From positions 868,001-932,000 of the forward strand of contig FSRD01000002.1 in the NCBI GenBank assembly GCA_900129675.1: 64,000 bases of DNA, read 5' to 3'. Below the pieces are notes generated by a model that saw only the letters and a list, made by a program, of their open reading frames with translations, was not told the origin of the DNA and did no database searches. Position numbers and translations under genes: made by a program. This document shows, piece by piece, positions 52,789 through 61,211 of this stretch (its first letter is position 1; every line of letters starts with the position of its first letter). Source of the stretch: Bradyrhizobium erythrophlei. Its GTDB lineage: Bacteria; Pseudomonadota; Alphaproteobacteria; Rhizobiales; Xanthobacteraceae.

Positions 52789-52856
52789 AAATCGAGTCGT
52801 TCTCAAAACGAAATCGAGTCGTTCTTAAACCCGAAATCGAGTCGTTCTCAAAATGT
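52789..52856. repeat. three tandem 22-23-base repeats
   Basis: Units AAATCGAGTCGTTCTCAAAA, AAATCGAGTCGTTCTTAAAC and AAATCGAGTCGTTCTCAAAA follow each other directly. Two related GAGTCAGTTCT words occur at about 52877 and 52898. This lies between the decayed porin and the tRNA-like sequence. Confidence 0.75.
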
Positions 52857-52936
52857 CCGCACATATCAAGGCGGGGGAGTCAGTTCTTGCGAATCCGAGT
52901 CAGTTCTGTTGCGAACCGATAAGTCCTACAATCATT

Positions 52937-53012
52937 GGTGGGCCCGGCAGGACTCGAACCTGCAACCAGACCGTTATGAGCGGCCGGCTCTAACCATTGA
53001 GCGACAGGCAAC
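52937..53012 (-). tRNA. tRNA with anticodon CAT (Ile2 or Met type), 5' acceptor strand damaged
   Basis: On the minus strand 53012-52937 folds as a tRNA. The D arm is GCTC/GAGC. The anticodon stem GGCCG/CGGTC encloses CTCATAA (anticodon CAT, plus-strand 52977-52979). The T arm is GCAGG/CCTGC with TTCGAGT, and the 3' strand CGGGCCC-A-CCA has encoded CCA. The 5' acceptor strand is TTGCCTG, so pairs 1-72 and 2-71 are mismatched and base 9 is C instead of A. The body is intact but the first bases look replaced. It may be a tRNA 3' fragment left by integration rather than a working gene. Confidence 0.6.
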
Positions 53013-53209
53013 TGTGCCGTCACCCCTCAGCCGGTGCTGGAAATTGTCGCAATATTTGGCGACACTTTCGCACTTATTGTTGGACTGTCCAGCCGGGGCG
53101 ATGAGGATAACCACCCGTTAACTCACGAACTAGTGTGTACTGACGAATATTGACATTCATTAGTGATCAATCGATACTCTTCATCAGATTGCTGATGATG
53201 GAGAGTCCG

Positions 53210-54316
53210 ATGTTCGCCCGTTCGATTTTCTTGAGCTATTACAGGCTTCTAACCGGCGCAGCGCTGGCTTTTGCCGTGTTTGCGCTGACCGGGTGCAATG
53301 AAAAGGCCGCCGAAATCGTGGCGCCCGGGCGTCCCGTGCTGGCGGCGACGGTGCATTACGAGGCGGAATCCCCGGAGCGCAGTTTCGTCGGCACCATCAA
53401 GCCCCGGATCGAGGCCGACATGGGCTTTCGGGTTCCCGGCAAGGTCGCAAAGCGCCTCGTGGAAGTCGGCCAGACCGTTGATGTCGGCCAACCGCTCGCC
53501 ACCCTCGATGAAGTCGATCTGAAGCTGCAGGCCGAGCAGGCCGAGGCCGAATTCCGCGCCGCCACCGGCGTGCTGGCGCAGGCCGCCGCCGCCGAGCAGC
53601 GCGCCAAGGATCTGCGTGCCAAGGGCTGGACCACCGACGCCCAGATGGACACGAGCCGGGCCGCCGCCGACGAAGCCCGCGCGCGCCTCAATCGCGCCGA
53701 GCGTTCGGTCGAACTCACCAAGAACTCGCTTTCCTATGCGACGCTGGAGGCCGATACCCGCGGCGTCGTCACCGCGACCCTGATTGAGCCCGGCCAGGTC
53801 GTGGCCTCCGGCCAGACCGCGATCCGCGTCGCGCGCCTTGGCGAGAAGGAAGCCGTGGTCGCTATCCCAGAGACGCTGGTCGGGCGCGCCAAGTCCGGCG
53901 TCGCCACCGTGACGCTGTGGTCCGAAGCCACCAAGAAATATGCGGCGAAACTGCGCGAGATCGCGCCGACGGCCGATCCCGCCACCCGGACTTATCTTGC
54001 GAAGTTCTCGCTGCCCGACGCCGGCGACAGTGTCTCGCTCGGCATGACCGCGACCATGACGCTGTCGGATTCCGCGACCGAGCGCGTCGCAAAACTGCCG
54101 CTGTCGGCGCTGTACAGCCAGGGCGGCGATCCCTCGCTCTATATCGTCGACGACAAGGGCGAGGTGACGCTGAAGCCGGTCACCGTGAAATCCTATGAGA
54201 GCGATTGCGTCGTCATATCGGGCGGCGTCGATGAGGGCGCGAAAGTCGTGGCGCTCGGCGTGCAGAAGATCGACCCGGCCCAGAAGGTCCGCGTCGTTTC
54301 GTCGTTGTCGTTCTAG
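53210..54316 (+). CDS. RND efflux adaptor, lipoprotein (MFP family)
   Basis: A 368-residue periplasmic adaptor. A signal peptide with lipobox ALTGC (Cys at about residue 27) anchors it to the inner membrane. Half-lipoyl blocks are FRVPGKVAKRLVEVGQTVDV and ADTRGVVTATLIEPGQVVAS, with a coiled coil of Ala/Glu-rich repeats between. ATG 53210 has GGAGAG upstream; ATG 53150 and 53195 are weaker. It forms an operon with the permease at 54440 and a TetR gene. Confidence 0.92.
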   Translation: MFARSIFLSYYRLLTGAALAFAVFALTGCNEKAAEIVAPGRPVLAATVHYEAESPERSFVGTIKPRIEADMGFRVPGKVAKRLVEVGQTVDVGQPLATLDEVDLKLQAEQAEAEFRAATGVLAQAAAAEQRAKDLRAKGWTTDAQMDTSRAAADEARARLNRAERSVELTKNSLSYATLEADTRGVVTATLIEPGQVVASGQTAIRVARLGEKEAVVAIPETLVGRAKSGVATVTLWSEATKKYAAKLREIAPTADPATRTYLAKFSLPDAGDSVSLGMTATMTLSDSATERVAKLPLSALYSQGGDPSLYIVDDKGEVTLKPVTVKSYESDCVVISGGVDEGAKVVALGVQKIDPAQKVRVVSSLSF

Positions 54317-54318
54317 TT

Positions 54319-54401
54319 CCGTCATTGCGAGGAGCGAAGCGACGAAGCAATCCACACTTTCTTTGCTGCACGATGGATTGCTTCGCTTCGCTCGCAATGA
54401 C
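54319..54401. repeat. extragenic palindrome (CGTCATTGCGAG family)
   Basis: The left arm starts CGTCATTGCGAGGAGCGAAG and the right arm ends CGCTTCGCTCGCAATGACG, forming a long hairpin with an 18-base loop region. This is the interspersed palindrome frequent in Bradyrhizobium genomes. It lies between adaptor and permease genes, where it may stabilise or attenuate the mRNA. A degenerate copy is at 58230. Confidence 0.85.
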
Positions 54402-54439
54402 GACAGAAATGGATGCGGTTTTGGATCTTGGAGAGTGAC

Positions 54440-57400
54440 ATGAAGCGCTTCAATCTTTCGGGCTGGGCGGTCAGCCATCCGACGCTGATCCTGTTCCTGA
54501 TGATCGCGCTCGGTGCCGCCGGTTTCTTCTCCAATGAGAAGCTCGGCCGCGCCGAGGATCCGTTCTTCACGGTGAAGGTCGTGAACATCTCCGCGATCTG
54601 GCCCGGCGCCACCGCCCAGGAAATGCAGACCCAGGTCGCCGACCCCATCGAGAAGAAGCTGCAGGAATTGCCGTTCTTCGAGAAGGTGCAGACCTATTCG
54701 AAGCCGGCCTTCGCGGCGCTGCAGGTCACTTTCAAGGATTCCACCCCGGCGAAGGACGTGCCTTATCTCTTCTACCTGTTGCGCAAGAAACTGGTCGACG
54801 TGCAGGGCCAGTTGCCGGCCGGCGTCCTCGGCCCGGTCGTCAATGACGAATTCTCGGACGTCGACTCGATCCTCTACATGATGACCGGCGACGGCGCCGG
54901 CTACGCCCAGTTGAAGAAGGCCGCCGAAGGTTTTCGCCAGCGGCTATTGAAAGTGCCTGGTGTTACCAAAGTCGATCTCTACGGTAACCAGGATGAGCGC
55001 ATCTATGTCGAGTTCTCTCACGCCAAGCTCGCCACCCTCGGCATCACGCCGCAGGCGCTGTTCGACTCGCTCGCCAAGCAGAACAATGTCACCCCGGCCG
55101 GCACGGTCGAGACCTCTTCGCAGCGCGTGCCGCTGCGCGTCACCGGCGCGCTCGATGGCGTGAAGGCCGTCGCCGAAACCCCGGTCGAGAGCAACGGCCG
55201 CGTGTTCCGCCTCGGCGATATCGCCACCGTCACCCATGGCTACGTCGATCCCCCGACCTTCACCGTGCGCCAGGAGGGCAAACCCGCGCTCGGCATCGGC
55301 GTCGTGACGACAAAAGGCGCCAACATTCTCGAGCTCGGCAAGGACGTCGAAAAGGCGACCGCTGATTTCATGAAGGCGGTGCCGCAGGGGATCGAGGTCG
55401 AGCAGATCGCCGACCAGCCGAAAGTCGTCGAGCACGCCGTCGGCGAGTTCGTGCACTCCTTCATCGAGGCGCTTGCGATCGTGCTATTCGTCTCCTTCGT
55501 CGCGCTCGGCTGGCGCACCGGCATCGTGGTGGCGATGTCGGTGCCGCTGGTGCTCGCGATCGTGTTCATCGTGATGAATGCGATGTCGCTCGATTTGCAC
55601 CGCATCACCTTGGGCGCGCTGATCATCGCGCTCGGCCTTCTGGTCGACGACGCCATCATCGCGGTCGAGATGATGGTGGTGAAGATGGAGCAGGGCTGGG
55701 ACCGCATCCATGCGGCGTCCTTTGCCTGGGAATCTACCGCGTTTCCGATGCTCACGGGGACGCTGGTCACGGCCGCTGGCTTCCTCCCCATCGGCTTTGC
55801 CAATTCGGCGGTCGGCGAATATGCCGGCGGCATTTTCTGGATCGTGGCGATTTCGCTGGTGGCGTCGTGGTTCGTTGCCGTGATCTTCACGCCCTATATC
55901 GGCGTCAAGCTGCTGCCGAACATCACCGTCCACCATAACCACGATCCGCACGCGGTTTATGAGACGCGGATGTATCGCGTTCTTCGCAGCATGATCCAGT
56001 GGTGTGTCGATCACCGGGTCAAGGTGGTGCTGGCGACCGTCGGTATCTTCGTGGCCTCGATCGTGGCCTTTGGCCACGTGCAGCAGCAGTTCTTCCCGCT
56101 GTCGGAGCGGCCCGAACTGTTCCTGCAGTTGCGCCTGCCCGAAGGCACCGCCTTCAACGTCACGGAAAAATCCGTGAAGACGGCGGAAACGCTGCTGAAG
56201 GACGACAAGGATATCGCGACCTATACCTCCTATGTCGGCCAGGGTTCGCCGCGCTTCTGGCTCGGCCTCAACCCGCAACTGCCGAACGAGGCGTTTGCCG
56301 AGATCGTGATCGTCGCCAAGGACGTCGAGGCCCGCGAGCGGATCAAGGCGCGGGTCGAGCAGGCGGTCGCTGACGGCACGCTGTCCGAAGCGCGCGTCCG
56401 CGTCGACCGCTTCAATTTCGGTCCGCCGGTCGGCTTCCCCGTCCAGTTCCGCGTCATCGGCCCCGACGCCAACGCGGTGCGCGACATCGCCTACAAGGTG
56501 CGCGACGTCATGCGGCAGAATCCGAATATCAAGGAGGCGCAGCTCGACTGGAACGAGCAGTCGCCCTACCTCAAGCTCGTCGTCGACCAGGACCGCGCCC
56601 GCGCGCTCGGTCTCACGCCGCAGGACGTCTCGCAGGCCCTCGCCATGCTGATCTCGGGCGCGCCCGTGACGACGATCCGCGACGGCATCGAGAAGGTCGG
56701 CGTGGTGGCGCGCGCGGTGCCATCCGAACGGCTCGATCTCGGCCGTGTCGGCGACCTCACGGTCACATCACGCAACGGTGTGGCCGTGCCGCTGCAGCAG
56801 ATCGCCAAAATCGAGTATGCGCATGAGGAGCCGATCATGTGGCGCCGTAACCGCGACATGGCGATCACGGTGCGTTCCGACGTCGCCGACGGCGTACAGG
56901 CGCCCGACGTCACCAACCAGATCTGGCCAAAACTGCAGGAGATCCGCGATCACCTCGAGCCGGCCTACCGGATCGAGGCGGGCGGCGCGTTCGAGGAATC
57001 CGCCAAGGGCAATGCCTCGATCTTCGTGCTGTTTCCGCTGATGGTGATCGTCATGCTGACGCTGTTGATGATCCAGTTGCAGAGCTTTTCGCGGCTGTTC
57101 CTGGTCTTCCTCACCGCACCGCTCGGCATCGTCGGCGCCTCGCTCGGCTTGAATATCGCCAACCAGCCGTTCGGCTTCGTGGCGCTGCTCGGCCTGATCG
57201 CGCTGGCCGGCATGATCATGCGCAACGCGGTGATTTTGGTGGACCAGATCGAGACCGACGTCGCCCACGGCCTGACGCGGAAAGAGGCCATCGTCGAAGC
57301 CACCGTCCGGCGTGCCCGCCCGGTGGTGCTGACGGCGCTCGCCGCGATCCTGGCGATGATCCCGCTGTCGCGCTCGGCCTTCTGGGGTCCGATGGCGATC

Positions 57401-57580
57401 ACCATCATGGGCGGATTGTTTGTTGCAACCTTCCTGACCTTGCTGTACCTGCCGGGCCTCTACGCCCTTTGGTTCCGCAAGAGCCTGGAGGAAAGCGGCC
57501 CGAGCGAGCTTCCCGTTTCTGCGCCGCAACATGGGACGGAAGCCCAGCCCGCATTTCCGCTTGCTGAAGCTGCCGAATAA
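54440..57580 (+). CDS. RND efflux permease (AcrB/HAE family)
   Basis: A 1046-residue proton-driven exporter with the full RND plan. The helix-4 motif IIALGLLVDDAIIAVEMMVV has both proton-relay Asp residues. GLIALAGMIMRNAVILVDQI is the helix-10/11 region. ATG 54440 has GGAGAG at 54430. The adaptor precedes and a TetR regulator follows 18 bases later. No outer-membrane channel is in the operon. The substrate is unknown. Confidence 0.93.
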   Translation: MKRFNLSGWAVSHPTLILFLMIALGAAGFFSNEKLGRAEDPFFTVKVVNISAIWPGATAQEMQTQVADPIEKKLQELPFFEKVQTYSKPAFAALQVTFKDSTPAKDVPYLFYLLRKKLVDVQGQLPAGVLGPVVNDEFSDVDSILYMMTGDGAGYAQLKKAAEGFRQRLLKVPGVTKVDLYGNQDERIYVEFSHAKLATLGITPQALFDSLAKQNNVTPAGTVETSSQRVPLRVTGALDGVKAVAETPVESNGRVFRLGDIATVTHGYVDPPTFTVRQEGKPALGIGVVTTKGANILELGKDVEKATADFMKAVPQGIEVEQIADQPKVVEHAVGEFVHSFIEALAIVLFVSFVALGWRTGIVVAMSVPLVLAIVFIVMNAMSLDLHRITLGALIIALGLLVDDAIIAVEMMVVKMEQGWDRIHAASFAWESTAFPMLTGTLVTAAGFLPIGFANSAVGEYAGGIFWIVAISLVASWFVAVIFTPYIGVKLLPNITVHHNHDPHAVYETRMYRVLRSMIQWCVDHRVKVVLATVGIFVASIVAFGHVQQQFFPLSERPELFLQLRLPEGTAFNVTEKSVKTAETLLKDDKDIATYTSYVGQGSPRFWLGLNPQLPNEAFAEIVIVAKDVEARERIKARVEQAVADGTLSEARVRVDRFNFGPPVGFPVQFRVIGPDANAVRDIAYKVRDVMRQNPNIKEAQLDWNEQSPYLKLVVDQDRARALGLTPQDVSQALAMLISGAPVTTIRDGIEKVGVVARAVPSERLDLGRVGDLTVTSRNGVAVPLQQIAKIEYAHEEPIMWRRNRDMAITVRSDVADGVQAPDVTNQIWPKLQEIRDHLEPAYRIEAGGAFEESAKGNASIFVLFPLMVIVMLTLLMIQLQSFSRLFLVFLTAPLGIVGASLGLNIANQPFGFVALLGLIALAGMIMRNAVILVDQIETDVAHGLTRKEAIVEATVRRARPVVLTALAAILAMIPLSRSAFWGPMAITIMGGLFVATFLTLLYLPGLYALWFRKSLEESGPSELPVSAPQHGTEAQPAFPLAEAAE

Positions 57581-57598
57581 TTGAACATTGAGAACGCA

Positions 57599-58207
57599 AT
57601 GACGCTGACTGCCGAACATATCGAACCCGACACCCGCGAGCGTATTCTCGTGGTAGCGGAGCGTCTGTTCCGCCAGATCGGCTACCAGAAGACCACGGTC
57701 GCCGACATCGCCAAAGAAATGCGGATGAGCCCGGCCAACGTGTACCGTTTCTTCGATTCGAAGAAGTCGATCCACGAAGGCGTCGCGCGCGGCCTGATGG
57801 GCGGGGTCGAGGAGGCGGCGCAGGCCATCGCGGCCCAGAGCGGCCCGGCGGAGGTGCGCCTGCGCGAGCTGATGAAAACCATCCACCGCATGAACTCGGA
57901 GCGCTATGTCGGCGATTCCAAGCTGCATGAGATGGTCGCGATCGCGATGGAGGAGGACTGGGACGTCTGCGTGGCCCATATGCAGCTGATCACCGAGACG
58001 ATCGGCAGCGTGATCGCGCAGGGTGCTGCGTCCGGGGAATTCGAGGTTGCCGACCTTCAGCTGGCGGCGTTGTGCGCCTGCACCGCGATGATCCGGTTTT
58101 TCCATCCGCAGATGATCGCGCAAACCAGCAACAAGCCGGGGCCGACCATCGACGAGATGATCGATTTTGTGATCGCGGGGCTGGCGCCGCGGGCCAAAGC
58201 GAACTGA
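57599..58207 (+). CDS. TetR-family regulator of the RND operon
   Basis: A 202-residue protein. The helix-turn-helix is TRERILVVAERLFRQIGYQK then TTVADIAKEMRMSPANVYRF with the usual FDSKKSI. The C-terminal ligand domain follows. ATG 57599 is 18 bases after the permease stop; a TTG at 57581 is an alternative. Position in the operon suggests that it represses its own pump genes. Confidence 0.9.
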   Translation: MTLTAEHIEPDTRERILVVAERLFRQIGYQKTTVADIAKEMRMSPANVYRFFDSKKSIHEGVARGLMGGVEEAAQAIAAQSGPAEVRLRELMKTIHRMNSERYVGDSKLHEMVAIAMEEDWDVCVAHMQLITETIGSVIAQGAASGEFEVADLQLAALCACTAMIRFFHPQMIAQTSNKPGPTIDEMIDFVIAGLAPRAKAN

Positions 58208-58229
58208 CGCAATCGTCAGTTGACACTCC

Positions 58230-58340
58230 CGTCATTGCGAGCCAACGGGTCGCGCGAATGCGCGCCCGATGATAAACTCCGCGAAGCAATCCATAGGGCC
58301 GCATGCTGTGCTATGGATTGCTTCGTCGCTATCGCTCCTC
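58230..58340. repeat. extragenic palindrome, degenerate copy
   Basis: CGTCATTGCGAG at the left and CTATGGATTGCTTCGTCGC at the right flank a GC-rich centre. The GAAGCAATCCATAG half pairs with CTATGGATTGCTTC. It ends four bases before the likely start of the flavin reductase gene and so forms its 5' leader. Confidence 0.75.
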
Positions 58341-58343
58341 AGT

Positions 58344-58967
58344 GTGACTGCAAAAGACCTGCATTTTTACGAACCGAAGAACGGCCGCGGGCTCAAGCAC
58401 GATCCCTTCAACGCCATCATCGCGCCGCGGCCGATCGGCTGGATTTCGTCACGGGACGGCAAGGGCAATATTACCCTGGCGCCCTACAGCTTCATCAACG
58501 GCTTCTGCTATCACCCGCCGATCATCGGCTTCTCCTCGACCTCCTGGAAGGACACCGTCGCCAATGTCCAGCAGAGCGGCGAGTTCGTCTGGAATCTCGC
58601 CACCACGGACCTGGCGAAACAGATGAACGCAACCGCCGCCCACGTCGCCCATGACGTCAGCGAGTTCAAGGTCGCAGGGCTCACCGCGGTGCCCGGCAAG
58701 GTCGTCAACGTGCCGCGGGTGGCGGAAAGCCCGGTTTCGTTCGAGTGCAAGCTGACGCAAATCATCCAGCTGCAGGGCGCCAACGGCGAAAAGGCGCAGG
58801 CCTGGCTGACCTTGGGCGAGGTCGTCGCCGTCCATATCGACAAGGCCATGATCAGGGACGGGGTCTACCAGACCGGCCTCGCCCGCCCGATCGTTCGCGC
58901 CGGCCGCAGGGGCGATTATTTCGAAATCAAGCCGGAAAACATGTTCGAGATGGTCCGGCCGGATTGA
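58344..58967 (+). CDS. flavin reductase-like (FMN-binding split-barrel) protein
   Basis: A 207-residue protein of the flavin-reductase domain family. FNAIIAPRPIGWISSRD and NITLAPYSFINGFCYHPPII (FMN contacts), NVQQSGEFVWNLAT and RPIVRAGRRGDYFEIKPEN are the family blocks. GTG 58344 gives the usual start; the frame is open upstream, but that part is the palindromic repeat. No good ribosome site is visible. The role is probably to supply reduced flavin or act as a flavin-dependent enzyme; the partner is unknown. Confidence 0.82.
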   Translation: MTAKDLHFYEPKNGRGLKHDPFNAIIAPRPIGWISSRDGKGNITLAPYSFINGFCYHPPIIGFSSTSWKDTVANVQQSGEFVWNLATTDLAKQMNATAAHVAHDVSEFKVAGLTAVPGKVVNVPRVAESPVSFECKLTQIIQLQGANGEKAQAWLTLGEVVAVHIDKAMIRDGVYQTGLARPIVRAGRRGDYFEIKPENMFEMVRPD

Positions 58968-59035
58968 TAGCCGCCCTGGCCCGCGTGATTTGGGTGTTCG
59001 GCACCGCCAGCCCAGGCATGTGACCAAATCGACTG

Positions 59036-59064
59036 AAAGGTCGCCCGAGAAGGGCGGCCTTTCT
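59036..59064 (+). terminator. rho-independent terminator
   Basis: The hairpin AAAGGTCGCCC-GAGA-AGGGCGGCCTTT followed by CTTT. It lies 68 bases after the flavin reductase stop and just before the convergent GFA gene end, so it may serve both strands. Confidence 0.75.
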
Positions 59065-59078
59065 TTCCTACGGGTTGA

Positions 59079-59501
59079 TCATTCCGCGACGGCTTCGCCG
59101 GAGCCCCCAAGCTCGGCGGGAAAATCCTTGAGCTTCGGGAGACCGTCCCGAATTGGCAGCACCGTTTCGGCGTAGTTGACGTGAACGCCCGGCTTGAACT
59201 CCAGCGTCGGAATCGTCGCTACAAACACGTCCACCAACCCGAGGGTCGGATGATTGGTCATCAAATGACCGCCGCACTTCCCTCAGTACTTGCGCTCGCT
59301 GAGCGGCGTCTTCTGAAACGTCGCAATATGCTCGGCTCCCGACTCGATCTCGAGCGCCTCCGGCTTCCAGAGGCTGAAGGCGTTGACCGGCCCGCCAGAC
59401 CACGAGCGACAGGAACGGCAGTGACAATAACCCATTCCCTCGGGCGCACCCTTGACCACAAGTCTGACGGCTCCGCAAAAACAGCTTCCGGCGTGACTCA
59501 T
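59079..59501 (-). pseudogene. GFA-domain protein with an in-frame TGA at a zinc-binding Cys position
   Basis: A 140-codon frame from ATG 59501 (AAAGGAAAAC upstream). Zinc-site Cys residues are C7 and C9 (SCFCGAV) and C26, C28, C31 (YCHCRSC). At codon 73 (59283-59285) the frame has TGA where the family has the first Cys of the last CxxC; it then continues KCGGHLMTNHPTLGLVDVF to a second TGA at 59079. Everything else is intact. Most simply this is a TGC/TGT-to-TGA nonsense mutation. Right after the TGA, GGTCAT-TTG-ATGACC can form a hairpin, discussed as a finding. Confidence 0.8.
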
Positions 59502-59584
59502 TTGTTTTCCTTTCGTAGTTGAACAAGTCGTTTCGACTATCAGGAAAATCTTGGCCTGCTCCAGTTCCAGAACTATACTGGCGG

Positions 59585-60283
59585 TCAGCTCGCGAGCTTC
59601 TTCTCCTTTGCAAACGGGCTGAGACCGAGCCAGGTCTGCATGGCAGATGCGATGCGTCGCTCGCCAGTCAAAATCATGCGCTTGTTGGCAACGGCGGCGC
59701 GGACAGTATCCAGCCCCAACCAGATCGCGGTCATGGTCCGCAAGTCGACAGACACATAGAGGTCGATGTCGAATCCGGGATCGACTGAACAGAGATCGAC
59801 GCCGTCCTTGGGGTCGACGACCAGCCACCAGGACCGCTGCGTGACCGGAAGTTCGGGATAAATGAAGTGAATGATTTTTCGTCCCTGCGGCATCGGCGTC
59901 GGATTCAGATTCCGCCGCATATCCCACATCAGGAGTTGAACATCGAGATGCTGGAGCGACAAATCCGCTTCGATGCGGCGCTGGCCCCAGATGCCAAATG
60001 CCTCGACGATCGGTCCAAGTTCTCGCCCCGATGCGGTCAGGCGATATTCGAATGCGCCGGACTCCGAACGCGACGCCTCGCGGGCGACAATCCCGGCGGC
60101 TTCGAGATCCTTGAGCCGCCGCGAGAGCAACGCCGGCGACATCCGCGGCACGCCGCGACGCAGTTCGTTGAAGCGCGTCGAGCCGGCGACGAGTTCGCGG
60201 AGCAAGATAACGGTCCAGCGCGTGCACAGAACCTCTGCGGCCATCGCAACCGGGCAGAACTGCCTGTAGCTACCCTCGGCCAT
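59585..60283 (-). CDS. HxlR-family regulator with C-terminal SCP2-like extension
   Basis: A 232-residue protein. Residues about 5-105 are an HxlR winged helix: FCPVAMAAEVLCTRWTVILL, ELVAGSTRFNELRRGVPRMS, LLSRRLKDLEAAGIV. The second half (VDLCSVDPGFDIDLYVSVDL, LRTMTAIWLGLDTV) resembles the SCP2-type lipid-binding module fused to some HxlR proteins. ATG 60283 has GGAGGGAAGC upstream; the frame to 60295 is longer. It is divergent from the exported SRPBCC gene, which it may control. Confidence 0.87.
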   Translation of the reverse strand: MAEGSYRQFCPVAMAAEVLCTRWTVILLRELVAGSTRFNELRRGVPRMSPALLSRRLKDLEAAGIVAREASRSESGAFEYRLTASGRELGPIVEAFGIWGQRRIEADLSLQHLDVQLLMWDMRRNLNPTPMPQGRKIIHFIYPELPVTQRSWWLVVDPKDGVDLCSVDPGFDIDLYVSVDLRTMTAIWLGLDTVRAAVANKRMILTGERRIASAMQTWLGLSPFAKEKKLAS

Positions 60284-60483
60284 GCTTCCCTCCATCTGGC
60301 TGAGACGCGAACTTACTGACGAAAGATCGCCGTTTCCAGTTCAGTTTCTGTACCGGGATCGATTCATTTCGTGAACTGGCCGCTCGCAACTTCGCTTGGT
60401 AACTGGCCGGAATGCGGGCTCCGGCCCGCCTGAACCCGGCTCTCGAGCCGCAAATTTGAACTCCCAAATGATAAGGATCTTCC

Positions 60484-60990
60484 GTGAGAAAATTTCCGAG
60501 TAATCCGACTGTTCTGTTGACGTGCTTTGTGGTGCTGGGCGCAGCGGTGCTTCTGAGCGTCGGCATTGGACCTGCCTTTGCGGCTACGATTGTGCGCAGC
60601 GCCGCATCCGCCTCCACTGTCTGGTCGGTGATCGGGCCGTTCTGCGCGATCAAGAACTGGTTGCCGCCAGTGGGCGAATGCATCGAGGACGGCAAGGCGC
60701 CACCGACCCGCGTTCTCGTGACCAGGGACGGCAAGGCCGCGTTTGTGGAAACGCAAACCGCGAGGAACGATAACGAGCACAGTTACTCCTATGCGTTCCT
60801 TTCGAGTCCACTACCGGTCTCGAACTACAAGGCGACGATCAAGGTTACGGCCAAGGGTGATGGATCTTCGACCATCACCTGGAGCGGCTCCTATACCCCG
60901 GACCAGGGAAAGGAAAACGCAGCCAGTGAGGCATTGATTGGCGTCTACGAAGCCGGGTTGGCCGAGATCAAGGCTAAGCTTGCGAAGTAA
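60484..60990 (+). CDS. exported SRPBCC-family protein
   Basis: A 168-residue protein with a Sec signal peptide (residues 1-34, cleavage after GPAFA) and a START/Bet v1-like (SRPBCC) fold. ASASTVWSVIGPFCAIKNWL is the usual first helix and STITWSGSYTPDQGKE a late strand. GTG 60484 has AAGGA upstream. Such proteins bind hydrophobic ligands; the ligand is unknown. Confidence 0.85.
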   Translation: MRKFPSNPTVLLTCFVVLGAAVLLSVGIGPAFAATIVRSAASASTVWSVIGPFCAIKNWLPPVGECIEDGKAPPTRVLVTRDGKAAFVETQTARNDNEHSYSYAFLSSPLPVSNYKATIKVTAKGDGSSTITWSGSYTPDQGKENAASEALIGVYEAGLAEIKAKLAK

Positions 60991-61019
60991 TGCGACGGCC
61001 TTGCCCGTCTTAAAGCGCT

Positions 61020-61056
61020 GCGGCCGGACGCGAACTCCTCGTTCGTGGCCGGCCGC
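61020..61056 (+). terminator. possible terminator hairpin
   Basis: An inverted repeat GCGGCCGG...CCGGCCGC with an inner CGAAC...GTTCG, followed by ATTGATCTTTTCC. It lies 30 bases after the SRPBCC stop. The T-run is short, so efficiency is uncertain. Confidence 0.5.
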
Positions 61057-61211
61057 ATTGATCTTTTCCGACCGGCCTCGCCCGCCCGATCGTCCGCGCC
61101 TTGTTGGCCGGAATCAATTTCAATTCCTTCGCGATCACACAAAGGAGGCGGCGTAGTGGGCCGGACACGCCGATAGTGTTGGCGCGTCAGAAGACCTGGC
61201 ATCGTCCTTTT

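Noticed and set aside
52909..53121. 70-residue ORF with the WARQDSNLQPDRYERPALT stretch
   Set aside because: This is the well-known false protein read across a tRNA sequence.
53249..54478. 409-residue leftward open frame
   Set aside because: Antisense to the RND adaptor lipoprotein, Gly/Arg-rich, no family features.
56768..58123. 451-residue leftward open frame
   Set aside because: Antisense to the RND permease end and TetR gene; His/Asp/Arg-rich shadow.
59079..59501. Firm call of a selenoprotein
   Set aside because: The hairpin loop does not fit the usual bacterial rule and no selenocysteine genes are in the window; kept only as a low-probability finding.
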